DNA from: Hygrophila difformis
Taxonomy: Eukaryota; Streptophyta; Magnoliopsida; Lamiales; Acanthaceae
Length of the DNA stretch: 64,000 nt
Direction of reading: 5' to 3'
Assembly (NCBI GenBank): GCA_030278955.1
Contig: JAOANR010000002.1
Coordinates: forward strand, 6,933,982-6,997,981
Position 1 is the stretch's first letter, and the number at the start of each line of letters is the position of its first letter. A model generated the notes under the pieces. It was not told the DNA's origin. It saw only the letters and a list, made by a program, of their open reading frames with translations, and did not search any database. This document shows, in pieces, positions 22,700 to 33,355 of this stretch. A program made the position numbers and the translations under genes.

Positions 22700-23700
22700 A
22701 CTAATTGAGGAAACACGAATGCGGTATGTATGAAAAATACGACAAACGGTGTGTGGTAACCCAATACTCATGAGTGTGGTAAGTAATTCGTAGAAGGTGC
22801 GGTAACTGGTGATTAAGGAGTGTGGTAACAAATGATTAATGAGTGTGGTAAGAAAAAATGAACATAAGGGCGGTATTTGGGACGGAAACTAGGGTATGGG
22901 GATGTGGTAATCGTCAATAGTAAAGTGTGGTAAAATTGTATTTAGGAACGTGGTAACCTAGCGAGGAAGATTGTGGTAACCTTCAATAGTATAGTGTGGT
23001 AAAATTACATTTACGAACGTGGTAACAAAGAGAGGCAGATTATGGTAAAATTCCATTGAGAAGTGTGGTACCAATATTTTTTGGATTGAAATAACATTAA
23101 AATATTAAATTATGGGGATTGGGATAAAAAAATATGATAACCGACCAAGTACAAACATAGTAACTTTCAATAGTATTGTGTGGTAAAATCACTTTTAGGA
23201 ACGTGGTAACAAAGAGGCGGATTGTGGTAAAATTCCATTGAGAAGTGTGGTAACCAATATTTTTTGGATTGAAATAATATTAAAATATAAGATTATGGGA
23301 ATTGAGATAATAAAAAACTGGTAATCGAGAATCGACCAAGTACAAACATGGTAATCGTCAATAATAATATATATATTGTGGTAAAATCACATTTTGGAAT
23401 GTGGTAACATAGCGAGGCGGAGCGTGGTAACATAGCGAGGTGAATTGTGGTAACCAAGTAATGAGGAACGTGGTGACCGAATTAATATAAGTATGGTAAC
23501 TACGTATTTAGTAGTGTGCTAACTAAATATATGGGTTGAAATAAATTAAGATTTTATTCGGATTGAGTAATAAAATTTGTGGTAACCAACTTACTATAAG
23601 TGTGGTATCCAATAATTTAAAGAAATGGTAACCAATTATTTCATATTATGGTATTCAAGTAATGAGGATCGTGGTAACTGACAACTTCAAAGTATGGTAA
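22700..23700. repeat. Degenerate array built on gtggtaac, block 2
   Basis: The same words as in block 1 reappear, with a higher-order unit anchored on 'gaggcggattgtggtaaaat' variants at about 23032, 23214 and 23414, giving periods near 182 and 200 bp. Shared phrases such as 'ttttttggattgaaataa' and 'accaagtacaaacat' show common descent with block 1. Confidence 0.75.
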
Positions 23701-23869
23701 CCAATGGAACGGTCATGGGACGGCCGTAGCCCGATGTGGATCTCCTTAGCAAAATTGCAACATATGAACCGAAATGAAGATAAAGGAAGTTGACCGAGAG
23801 GATGAAAATGGATAATGAAGAACAAGCATAAAACAAAGGGATAGTGACCCAAACTCGTTTATGTGATTA

Positions 23870-26442
23870 TGTAATACCCAAGAATTTTGCAACATAAAAC
23901 AAATAATTAAATAAATAAAACAAATACAATAAATAAATAAATTCAGCAAATAAGTAAATAGGGATAAGGAAATGAGAAATGAAATTTAACTTAAAAAGGA
24001 ATTAAAGGAATTTAATTAAATAAAAAGAATTAAATAAAGATAAATAAATTGCACACCAAAACCCGATACCAATGAACTCGATAATTCGAGTCCAAACATG
24101 CAATTAGACCCGAGTAAAATTTAGAGAGAAAATAGGAACCCGAAGATACCCCAAAAATCGGAATCCGGGAGCATAGGGGGATAGAAGTCCGAAAGAGAGG
24201 AGGAAAGGCACGACGGATCGCACGACCCGCCCGGACCGAAGTCCAGGGGAGTGCCGCGCGGTGGCCGCGCAGTCAATAGGGAAACAGCGCGCCACGACCG
24301 CGCCACACGACAGATTCGTCGGTTGCGAAATTCACTCGCCCGAATCCGGATTTTCCGACTTCGGTCGAACACCTTTCGGCTCAAGACTCCCCAAGGCTGA
24401 CCTTGGACGTCCCTAGGTCATGGTTATCTATAAATAACACATCTTGGAAGCCCCGAACACTTTTCAAAACCCTACGATACTCTCTATACAAAAAACCCTA
24501 GATCCGGAAGTCATCGGAGGCACCAAGACCGAGCGAGGCCGAGGACTGCCGTGGACGAATTCGAGAGATCTCCAATGTCGTGGTAAGTCTGATCCGTTCA
24601 TCCATCTCATTGTTAACTCAAAAACGAAACCCTAATTCTCTTCTTTTCCTTTTACACCCCGAATCGGATCTAGAACGAAGAACCCGACGAACGGAGAGGA
24701 TAAACGGTGGACTGGAAGCCACGCCTCCGAACTCGACGATCCCGGACGACTACGAATCAGTAAGTTGACACTTACATGGTTTTGGGCGTAATTAAAACAT
24801 GTAAAACTAAAAGCTTAATCGAAACTTCCGTAAATCTGTCAACATACGATTTCTACCGGCGCAGCGAATTTGTCTAATTTTTCCGAACCTTTAGAAGTCT
24901 TCAAACGGAAAAACTTAAAACATAAAAAATGTTTCTAAGGCTTATATCTATATCCTGTAAAAGTTTCAGAATTTTTCACGATGATTTGATACCTAAAATC
25001 TACCCGAAACCGAACTGCTTGAAATTGGATCTTGAATTTCTTGACAGAACTTAGGTCAGAACTTGATGGCATTTTTGACTAGGGTTCTAAGCCGATTTAG
25101 GTCTTTAGCCGAACATGAAATTTGTAGACAAATATCGTAAAAAGGTCTCTGTAAAATTTCGTTAAGTTTGGAGTTGATTTGCTATGGTAGATCTTGATAA
25201 TCTTGAACTGCTGTATACGAAATTCGGACAGATTAATGATATGATGAAAATTGATGTTTTTGACCTATTTTGGTATCTCGGATTGAAAAAGTTAAAACAT
25301 AAAAGTTGTTCATCTCGATGTTTCCGAGTGAGTGGTAAAATTTCAAAATTTTTGGAATTAAACTCGATTTTTAATGAATTTTGATGTAAATTGTGGTTGA
25401 CCGAGTCAAATCTTGAAATCTTGTTGAAACGGTGAAACTAGCCTTTAAGGTTTAAACGAGTAGAAGACTCTTTGAAATAAATATATGAAATCTGAAATTT
25501 AGGAAATCCCCTTTACAAACTTGATCTTTAAAATTAGGGGGTGAGTGCTCTGCAGGGTGCCCTCCTAACGATTCACTTCGTGCCTTTATGGACGATGGTG
25601 ACCCGCGCGAAATTTTTTGAGATATGTTGCCAAAACGGCATGAGATATATGGCCTACACTCTCGTGAATATCCATATGGGTTTCCCGAGGCTCCGGAGTG
25701 GTACTGGGTATGGCAGATACGGCTGCGGCCGCCGGTTTCCGGCTAAACTTGTTGATATCGCGATGCAATCGTGAAATACTTGAAATACTAAATCTTGGGT
25801 GTAATGGGGATAGTTAAATGATTAATTATTATCCTTTTAAATTATTAAATGCTTTATTTGAATTAATTATGACTTTTATTTAAATTAAGCTAAGTGTACT
25901 ATTGGTTAGTGCCATGATTTAAATTATGAGAATTGGTTATACTATTAAATTAAATTATTTATGATTATTATCATGCTTTTATGTAATTATTAAATTAATG
26001 GCTTTTAAACCCTACGATCATGCATATGTTAACTTACTTAGCAAGTTGTGCTGACCAAACCATTTATTTTTCCTTTTCCCTTACAGAGTATGTGGAACAG
26101 ACATGAGCACGTTCATGCATGGGGGGACTTATATTTTGCGAAAGTTATTATTTAAATTTTTGCATTAGACGATAGAATAAACGGGCCTGTTTAACCCGTG
26201 TTTTGACCATGTCGGTCTTATTTACATTTCCGCTGCAATGTTATACTTAAATATTGTTTCCACTGCATTATGATATTATTATTTCGAGACTATATTGTAT
26301 GGGCTGTTTGCAAATGTTTAAATATTTTTAAATACTGAAATACCTAGCCTTGCATCTCTTTAGTAAGCCGGAGAAACCGTGTCTTACTAAGGAGGTGTGG
26401 CGGTGACATCCCGACCTGGGTGACCAAAAACCAGGGTGTTAT
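23870..26442 (+). mobile_element. Solo LTR of a Ty3/gypsy-type retrotransposon
   Basis: The unit begins TGTAATACCC and ends GGGTGTTAT, the near-inverse ends of many plant Ty3 LTRs. An exact GATTA duplication lies at 23865-23869 and 26443-26447. A TATA-like box (CTATAAATA) sits at 24428-24436. No primer-binding site or coding domain is found on either side, so this 2573-bp LTR probably remains after recombination between two LTRs. A GC-rich part with GCGCG runs lies at 24230-24310. The LTR at 35350 starts in a similar way (TGTAACACCC). Confidence 0.82.
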
Positions 26443-26447
26443 GATTA

Positions 26448-26800
26448 GACCGGATCTAACCCGAAAAACCCCTTCGAATGCATCAACCATGATTCAATGG
26501 AGTTGGCTTCATTACTCCAAGCTGCGGATTAACCCAAGGATTAACACACAAGATTGTTGAGAACCAAGTGTTGGCTCTCAAGGAAAACGTGACTTTGATA
26601 AATGAAGAAGTTGTTCAAAATATTCAAAGTGCCTACAAAATGAAGAGGACCTCTTATTTATAGAGGAGGCCCTCAAAACTGAATTCAACAACCCTAGCAT
26701 TGTTCTCAACAATCGGGGCTTAAAAGAATACAAAAACTGGAGGCTGCCCGTCGTAAGCCTTGAACATGCCGTGCTCGGCTATGGTTTCTTGAATAGTATA
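26448..26800 (-). promoter_or_regulatory. Possible LTR or promoter fragment on the minus strand
   Basis: On the minus strand the sequence has a TATA-like box (CTCTATAAATAAGAGG) at about 26652-26667, followed by sequence such as 'caactccattgaatcatgg'. The pattern resembles a plant LTR U3/R region, but no ends or partner were found. Confidence 0.3.
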
Positions 26801-26835
26801 TGTTGTCTTAACTTATGATGGCCAATTTTATACAG

Positions 26836-26904
26836 GGTGAAGATGCAAATAAAAAGAAAAGAAAGAAGTGTCCTTTGACCAAGGAAAGAAGAGCTAAGAG
26901 GAAG
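26836..26904 (+). pseudogene. Exon-like remnant with a basic peptide
   Basis: A 69-bp open segment (23 codons) is bounded by an acceptor (ttatacag) and a donor (gtattcg). It reads as a Lys/Arg-rich peptide (NKKKRKKCPLTKERRAKRK). It lies upstream of the CCCH exon at 27340 and could belong to the same gene. Neither the start nor other linking exons were recognised. Confidence 0.4.
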
Positions 26905-27339
26905 GTATTCGTTCAAATCATCTAAAAAGAAGTATATTCATCATTCATTGCCTTTAATGAGTTGGAATTCTCATTGATAATGTTGTTAGAATAAGAGTTT
27001 TCATTGTCTTAATTGTCGTGTTAGTTCCCTTTGTTTTTTGTGTCAGAAAGTTGTTTTGTAGAAAAATGAGAGAATCAAACGAGCAGAAAAGAACATAAAA
27101 CTTGGGATTAAAAGATTAAAGTTATCTTCAAGGGAAGAGAAGAATTGCCGGCATTATCTTCAAGAGAGATGCCATAAGGCTGTGTGATAGATTTTACCAA
27201 GTTAAGTCTAATATAAATGTGCTGAGTTTTGTCAAAACCTCTTCAATTCTTCTGTTACTTCTCATGACAAGATACATAAAATATTTGTGCTAAAGAAAAA
27301 TGTTTTTGCCTTGCTCTGATAGTGTTTTTGTCTCTGCAG

Positions 27340-27390
27340 GTTGAGAACTGCAACTTCTCTCATGATACAGTTCCCTTGACGAAAAGTAAG
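27340..27390 (+). pseudogene. Exon fragment of a CCCH zinc-finger protein
   Basis: A 51-bp exon of 17 codons is bounded by 'tctctgcag' and 'gtatgtctg'. It reads VENCNFSHDTVPLTKSK, which matches the second half of a CCCH finger followed by the 'PLTKSK' linker of plant CCCH proteins of the EMB1789/C3H65 type. The rest of the finger array was not found nearby and a LINE fragment lies downstream, so this is probably a gene remnant. An intact gene with very small dispersed exons cannot be excluded. Confidence 0.55.
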
Positions 27391-27861
27391 GTATGTCTGA
27401 GCAGTTAGTGTATTTTCCAATATAGTATTTAAAATGGGCATGCACTTTGTCTTCAAATGAATAAATTATAAACGAGCTTTCTTGTGGCATCCTGTTTCTT
27501 CCATAATAATCTATCTGGGTCCAAGCAATATTTTACGTTTGTCCTTCAATGAAGTTCCATCAAATGTCCTTACAGTCACAGATGTATCAAATGAGCTCTA
27601 GCCTCTATTGGCTCTATATTTACTCCTATGCTGCATCATGATTCATGTACTTTCCCTGCAATTTGTCCCATCTTTTAGCTGTTTCAGAAGTTGTTTCATA
27701 TCCTGTGATCCTGCCCCATTTATTTTCTTTGGCTCTGGCCTGAGATTGGTCTTCCAAATGATTACCATATTTTTGGTACCCAGAGATTTCCTTGGAAGTT
27801 GTACAGAATACAAGAGACAACCTGATTTATTTGATATTGATTGTAATTTGAAAAATATACG
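27391..27861. other. Intron-like sequence after the CCCH exon
   Basis: Overlapping short frames on both strands have no recognisable domain. It is probably intron of the broken CCCH gene. Confidence 0.4.
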
Positions 27862-28215
27862 TTGGGGATCCGTTGACAAGCACAGCCGCCGTGGCTGAAG
27901 ATAAGCATTCTAGCATCCATTCAATCCACTGGTTTTCGAATTTCATTGCCTTCAATACTCGTCTGATTGCCCCTCAAGATACGTTGTCGTACACCTTCGC
28001 GAAGTCTAGCTTTACCACAAACCCTTTGCGCCCGGCCGCTTTAGTAGAATGGATTATCTCCGCTGCTACCAAAACTCCATCGAGGATCTGTCTGCCCTTG
28101 ATAAAGGCCATTTGAGCAGCCCCTACCAAGCCATGAATCACTTCCTTTAATCGCCTTGCCAAGACTTTTGCCACTATTTTGTGCACACTCCCCACCAATG
28201 AAATGGGCATATAAT
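27862..28215 (-). mobile_element. LINE reverse transcriptase fragment
   Basis: The minus strand encodes the early fingers/palm part of a LINE RT: PISLVGSVHKIVAKVLARRL, then FIKGRQILDGVL and KLDFAKVYDNVS. An in-frame TGA after DNVS (plus-strand tca) breaks the frame, after which matching sequence continues to about 27862. Both ends are truncated and no tail is seen. Confidence 0.85.
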
Positions 28216-29296
28216 CGTGCGTTGTCTTTCCACAGGAATTATAATTTCTTATTTTGTGTCTTTTGATTTTTCGTTTATCTCTTCAATATTAATGAACTAT
28301 ATGACTTATTGGGTTTGAATTTATAATTTTATTATATGTTTCTTGAGTTAATAGTACTTCTAATTCCATCTGTATTCTATATGCCTTTGTATGCCTTTGG
28401 GGATGGGTTGCGAAATCTAGAGTCTGGACTGTCTTTCAAAATTATAATTTCTTTACAGGTGCACTTCTGCTAGAAGAAATAATTAATTCTTTTGAATGGA
28501 AGGAGCAGATGCTATAATTCATTCTGTGAGAGGATGAATAAGTGAGTCTCAACAACAGCAAGATAATTTCACACCCGGTTGGTGGCGAGTAAGTTAAGCA
28601 ATTTCATGAATTGACTTAATATATGATGTATGTCTAAAAGCATAATTCCTAAATCATCATTCCGAGTTATATCTCTATGAAAGTAAATGAAATATCGTCT
28701 CAATTACCAGGTGATAAACACTCTACAACCTGTTGGATATCAAATCATGCTTTTGTTTGCAGTATATTTTTATGTTCCCTGCATGGTAGTACTTATTACT
28801 TGTCAATTGTCTTAGTTCTTATGTTCATAAATTTTTCCAGAGAATAAATATGTATTCTCAAGAGTATTTAAAATTTTATTTATATCAAATGAGTGACTCT
28901 CTCTTTGGCTTCCGAAAATTTCTGTCAGGACCTCCCTTGGCGTGAGAAGTTTTAAATAATAGAAGAACGCAAAATTTGTTGTATGTTAGAACAAGTTTTC
29001 ACTGATGATGCAACAATAAGTTACATTACTTATTTAACTTGCTTTCTTTCCTCTGTTTTATGCCTAAGAAGATAAAATGCCTTGGACACTGAAGGCCATA
29101 TATACATTCTCCAACAGATTGCAAATATTGATTGCATTGTCTTTGATATAACCTATTTGAATTTTGACGTGGGTTTGTTCATTTAATTTGTGGCGTAATG
29201 GTGGCTCGTTATTCCTTCGAAGTTGGAGTAGCTGTACAAAGTTAGTTTCATTCAGATAAGTTAAAAAGCTGATTGCTGAGTGTTGAAGAAAATGGT
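28216..29296. other. Unannotated AT-rich sequence
   Basis: I see only short frames without recognisable motifs. It may be part of the decayed CCCH locus. Confidence 0.4.
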
Positions 29297-29404
29297 CTGT
29301 TCGATTTCTCAGGCCAGTTCCTCTCATATCCAAGGAGTGCACTTTTACCTCTGTTCGATTTCTCAGGCCAGTTCCTCTCATATCCAAGGAGTGCACTTTT
29401 ACCT
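29297..29404. repeat. Exact tandem duplication, 54-bp unit
   Basis: The unit beginning 'ctgttcgatttctcagg' is present twice in direct succession, at 29297 and 29351, apparently without a mismatch, which points to a recent event. Confidence 0.9.
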
Positions 29405-29720
29405 TCGTATTTTGTTTTTTCTTAAAATATGAGGCAATTTTTATGGTTTCTTTGAAATTCAGTTTAATTGTATTCGGATTACATTGTTCCGAAACAGTAG
29501 CAACAACGGTTTAGCCAATGCTTTTTAGTATTTTCATCATGATCTAGTTTAAATGCAACAATGTCACCTCAATATTGTGTCCCCTCTGTAGTTGAGCTAC
29601 TAAGATGTCCGCTCCTTTTGTTGATGCATTAATATGTCCAAGAAAATTACCCAGACATAGTTATATTTTTATGGTTGGGTCTGCTGGATCGACTTTGCTC
29701 AGTTCAACACTTGAACTAGA

Positions 29721-29828
29721 TGTTCTATTGGTTTAGACCAACACCTTGGGCATCATTTCCTTCTCTCTTCATAATGTTCTATTGGTTTAGACCAACACCT
29801 TGGGCATAATGTTCTGTTGTGACTTGAG
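29721..29828. repeat. Tandem duplication with 54-bp period
   Basis: The phrase 'tgttctattggtttagacc' plus 'aacaccttgggcat' occurs at 29721 and again at 29775. The remaining part of the unit differs. Confidence 0.8.
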
Positions 29829-30046
29829 TGTATATGGTGTTGATTTAGATGTCATTTTTTGCATTATGGATATCCTGGAATGTTTGCTTACGTTGTTATT
29901 TGTGCCTATTTTTGTTGCATCACATTACCAGACTAGCTGCATTGGACCTCATTCAGGCCAGAATTGATCCTGTGCTCCATTTATGTCAGTGAATTTTTTT
30001 CAACCCACTTGCTCATCTTTCATTTTTGTCAGTTCCTATTGTATGC

Positions 30047-30115
30047 AGCTTCTGATGAAAACCCAATACCGTTCCTGGCTCTACTTGAAGAATCACTCCA
30101 GATAATTCTTTCTTA
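30047..30115 (+). pseudogene. Possible terminal exon remnant
   Basis: After an acceptor-like 'ttgtatgcag' an open segment reads SDENPIPFLALLEESLQIIL and then a TAA. The amino acid pattern looks coding, but I recognise no family; it may be the last exon of the decayed locus that includes the CCCH exon. Confidence 0.3.
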
Positions 30116-30396
30116 AGTAAGTGATCAAACCTTAGACATTTTGGTATTGGGCTCCTATTTTATACATGAAGAAATTGATTTCATGAGTTTTCGTGTTGGA
30201 GAAACAAGAGGTGGCAAACTCGACTATCATTTCTTTCTTTCATTTTTCCTTCTACCTTTTTTTTAAAAAAAAAAAATTCCCCAAATGGCCATCATTTTGA
30301 TGTGATCTGAGAGTATTGTAATAACTGCAGTTCAAGCGAATGTTGAGTGGAGGTTGATCAACAAGAGGTATGAAGGTTAATCAATCAACCTTGAAT

Positions 30397-31720
30397 TGTC
30401 GTAATAATTAATATTCAGGTATGCTTCTATTTGTTCGTTTTGGTCCAACTGAGTTTCAGTAACATTTTTGTGGTGTTCAGAGCAGCAATTCAGGTAAATA
30501 ATATAAATATTTATCCAAGGAACTTGAACAGGTTGAGCAACAATTTAGGTTAGTAATATAAATATTTGTCCAGGGAACTTGAACACGCTCAGCACCTCCA
30601 AGTTAATGACATATAGATTTCTCCGGCGAACTTAAAGGACGAGAGCATATTCAGGTTAGTAACATTTAGATTTATGCAAGGAATTTGGAAGGGTAGAACA
30701 TTTATTCAAGTTGGTAACATTAAAGAATTTTCAACCTCAAAAATGAAATTTGAAAAATTATAATTGGAAAAAATTAATAATGCAAGCATAAATCTAGAAA
30801 ATAACTACAATACTAAGTAAAAGGTTGACGGAACGAAAAGTATATTTTCACATTAAAAGAAAAGCTAGGAAATAACTATAATACTAAATCAAAATTCAAA
30901 TTTTAAAAAGATATAACATTTTATTGTCTATAAACATAAAAGTTACGAATAGAAAATTAATCATAGTAATAAAGAATTAAAATTTGATAGTTAATAATTG
31001 GAAGTTTGAAATTTAGAAATACAAAATAATAAAATTTGGTTTTGTGCATTTATTTACCCATGTATTTGGAACTGGCTGAGCATACTCAGGTATGTTGAAT
31101 TCTTTGAATCAATCAATCTTAATTGTCACAATAATTAATGTTTAGGTATGCTCCTATTTGTTCTGTTTGGTCTTACCGAGTTTCAATAACATTTTTGTGT
31201 TGTTCAGAGCAGAGGCAGAGCAATACAGGTTAGTAATTTAAATATTTGTCCAGGAAATTTGAACAGGCTGAGCAAGAATTCAGGTTAGTAATATAAATAT
31301 TTGTCCAGGTTAATGACATATTAGATTTCTGCGGCGAACTTAAAGGACGAGAGCATATTTAGGTTAGTAACATTTTGATTTATGCAATGAACTCGGAAGG
31401 GTAGAACGTCCATTGAATTTGGTCATTAAAGAATTTTCAACCTTAAAATTGAAATTTAAAAAATTATAATTGAAAAAAAAATATATAATGCAAGCATAAA
31501 CTAGGAAATAACTACTAAATAAAAGGTTGGCGGAGAAAAGTATATTTTTACATTAAAAGACAAGCTAGGAAATAACTATAATAATAAAAAAAAATTAAAT
31601 TTTAAAAATATATAACATTTTATTGAATATAAACATAAAAATTACAAAGAGAAAATTAATAATGGTAATTAAGTATTAAAATTTGAAATATGAGTAAAAA
31701 TTAATCGTTTAACTGGAAGT
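30397..31720. repeat. Tandem duplication of about 730 bp with an internal minisatellite
   Basis: Copy 1 runs from about 30397 and copy 2 from about 31127, aligning through landmarks such as 'ctatttgttc', 'ggcgaacttaaaggacgag', 'ggaagggtagaac' and 'aagaattttcaacct'. Each copy begins with several imperfect units of about 55 bp in which 'gaacttgaacaggttgagc' alternates with 'gttagtaatataaatattt'. Many units are bounded by AG and GT, like tiny exons, but the intervening 25 bp are too short for plant introns. The remainder is AT-rich. Confidence 0.75.
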
Positions 31721-31814
31721 TTGAATTTACAATAACTCACGCCTTGTTTAAATCTATAAAGCAAGAAGGAAGTTTCAAGTTTTGTTGGTTTGCTAAATAC
31801 AAAATTTGGTTAAG

Positions 31815-31990
31815 ATTCTCGCTTTGATGTAAAAAATAATTGGCATGAGGAACTGAATAATCACGCATTGTCAAATTTACAAAGCGCGACCAAGTTCTCG
31901 AACAAACGATACAGAATTTTCCTCGCTTTGATCAATTTACAAAGCGAGGGATGTTCTATATGTCACGCGCTTATAATAAACAAAGCGAGA
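31815..31990. repeat. Cluster of CAAAGCGAG palindromic motifs upstream of an F-box gene
   Basis: A perfect inverted repeat CCTCGCTTTG/CAAAGCGAGG lies at 31921-31930 and 31940-31949. Related half-sites occur at about 31819 (tctcgctttg), 31879 (caaagcgcg) and 31980 (caaagcgag). The cluster ends about 200 bp upstream of the F-box start codon. Confidence 0.7.
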
Positions 31991-32127
31991 TTCTGGGAAC
32001 TTGAACGGATAGATTTTCAAAACTCTTTAGGACTAAAATACCCTTACAGACTCTTCTTCTCCCTTTTCATTAAACCATCACACGTCGTTTCACTCTTCTG
32101 CAATTATGTCACATAACTTTCCCTGGT

Positions 32128-32138
32128 TTATAAATAAC
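32128..32138 (+). promoter_or_regulatory. TATA-like box of F-box gene 1
   Basis: TTATAAATAAC lies about 60-70 bp upstream of the ATG at 32197, which would give a short 5' UTR. It is the only TATA-like site in good position. Confidence 0.5.
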
Positions 32139-32196
32139 CAGTCATAATCTTCTTCCCATTCATATTCTCTTAAGTTCTTTCACTAAGAAATTCTAG

Positions 32197-32856
32197 ATGG
32201 CTGGATTACCTCCAAATCGTAGAACCTCTATTTTAGATATTCCTGATGAGATCCTAGGGGATATTCTGTCAAGAATGGGGCAGGAAGACATCAAGGATGT
32301 GGCAAGAGCAGCGCCTACTTGCAGAAAATTTCACAGAGCAAGTGAACTCCCTGTTGTGCGGAGAAGGGCAAATATGGTGGAGGAAATCACTGCAGAAAGA
32401 ACTTATGATCAAGAATATCGAGCCTTTTTGAGAAGATGCAGGGAAGACAACAACTTTATGCTCAACCTGGAGCCTGCATTGAAAGCCTTCCGGAGTACAG
32501 GGCTCATGGAAGCTGCATTTGAAATTTTACGGCCAGGAATAGAGGATGAACATCATCCTTCAATCTTCATCAAAGCATTCATTCTGATAAGTTCAGAAAG
32601 CTTTGAGAAGATTGATAAGGGGCTATACTTGTTGGGATCAATCTTCAAAGAAGAAGAGCATATTCAGAAGATGAAGGAGAAGATTAGAAAAGTTTTTGCC
32701 AATAGTGAGGAAGAGCCAAATCCATTTTTATGGAAAAAACATAGGGATTACTGCGAATACTTGGCCCCTCATGATAAAAATTTAGTTTTGCAACCTCCAC
32801 ATTACAATTATGGTGCTACAAACATCAATTGTTTATGTTGTGAGGTTAAATTTTAA
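32197..32856 (+). CDS. F-box family protein 1
   Basis: The single-exon gene encodes 219 residues. Residues about 10-45 match an F-box (ILDIPDEILGDILSRMGQEDI, then AAPTCRKFHRAS), the region that binds SKP1 in SCF ubiquitin ligases. The rest contains NFMLNLEPALKAF and then 'A.EILRPGIEDEHHPSIFIKAFILI', a helical repeat-like region as in the At2g35280-like F-box group, and ends with a CLCC cysteine cluster. The start is the first ATG after the TATA-like site. No break is seen. It is the first of three related genes in tandem; the fourth copy is at 40387. The substrate is unknown. Confidence 0.82.
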   Translation: MAGLPPNRRTSILDIPDEILGDILSRMGQEDIKDVARAAPTCRKFHRASELPVVRRRANMVEEITAERTYDQEYRAFLRRCREDNNFMLNLEPALKAFRSTGLMEAAFEILRPGIEDEHHPSIFIKAFILISSESFEKIDKGLYLLGSIFKEEEHIQKMKEKIRKVFANSEEEPNPFLWKKHRDYCEYLAPHDKNLVLQPPHYNYGATNINCLCCEVKF

Positions 32857-33355
32857 TTAAGGACTTGAGGGTAGCCTTTAATGAATATGTAGATGAACTA
32901 GATTCAGACTTTGAGTCTGATTTAGAATTTGATTAGGCTGAATGTTTTTGATCGTTATCATATAACCTTTTTGTATAAAAGGAAATTTTTATGTAGGTTT
33001 TAATTCTCGCGTTGTTTTTCTTGTATAAGTTGTTTTTATCCAAAAAGTTTAAAAAAAAAATTGCCTGCATAAGTTTATTAACTCAATTTTGAGTTAATTT
33101 CAAATCCGCTGACATGGCAAGTCTAGGCTTAATCATTAAAAATTTTAAGAGTAGGATAACACTTGAGTATCCTACTCTGCAGTTTCTTTAGACTAGGCCG
33201 GCCCATTTCTATTTCTCTCAACTTTCACATCTTTTCAAATCACTCTCAAATCTATCCATATCTTTTTCTCTCGAGAAGAAACCGCCATCGCCAAGTTTCT
33301 TCCATCCAGAAACGTTCGCAACATTTTCACGTCCAGAAACACAATCAAGAAGGAA

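Noticed and set aside
20740..23700. Minus-strand frames of 60-73 codons in the gtggtaac array as small genes
   Set aside because: They are repetitive by-products of the array, rich in His/Phe/Tyr, without starts or contexts that repeat between units.
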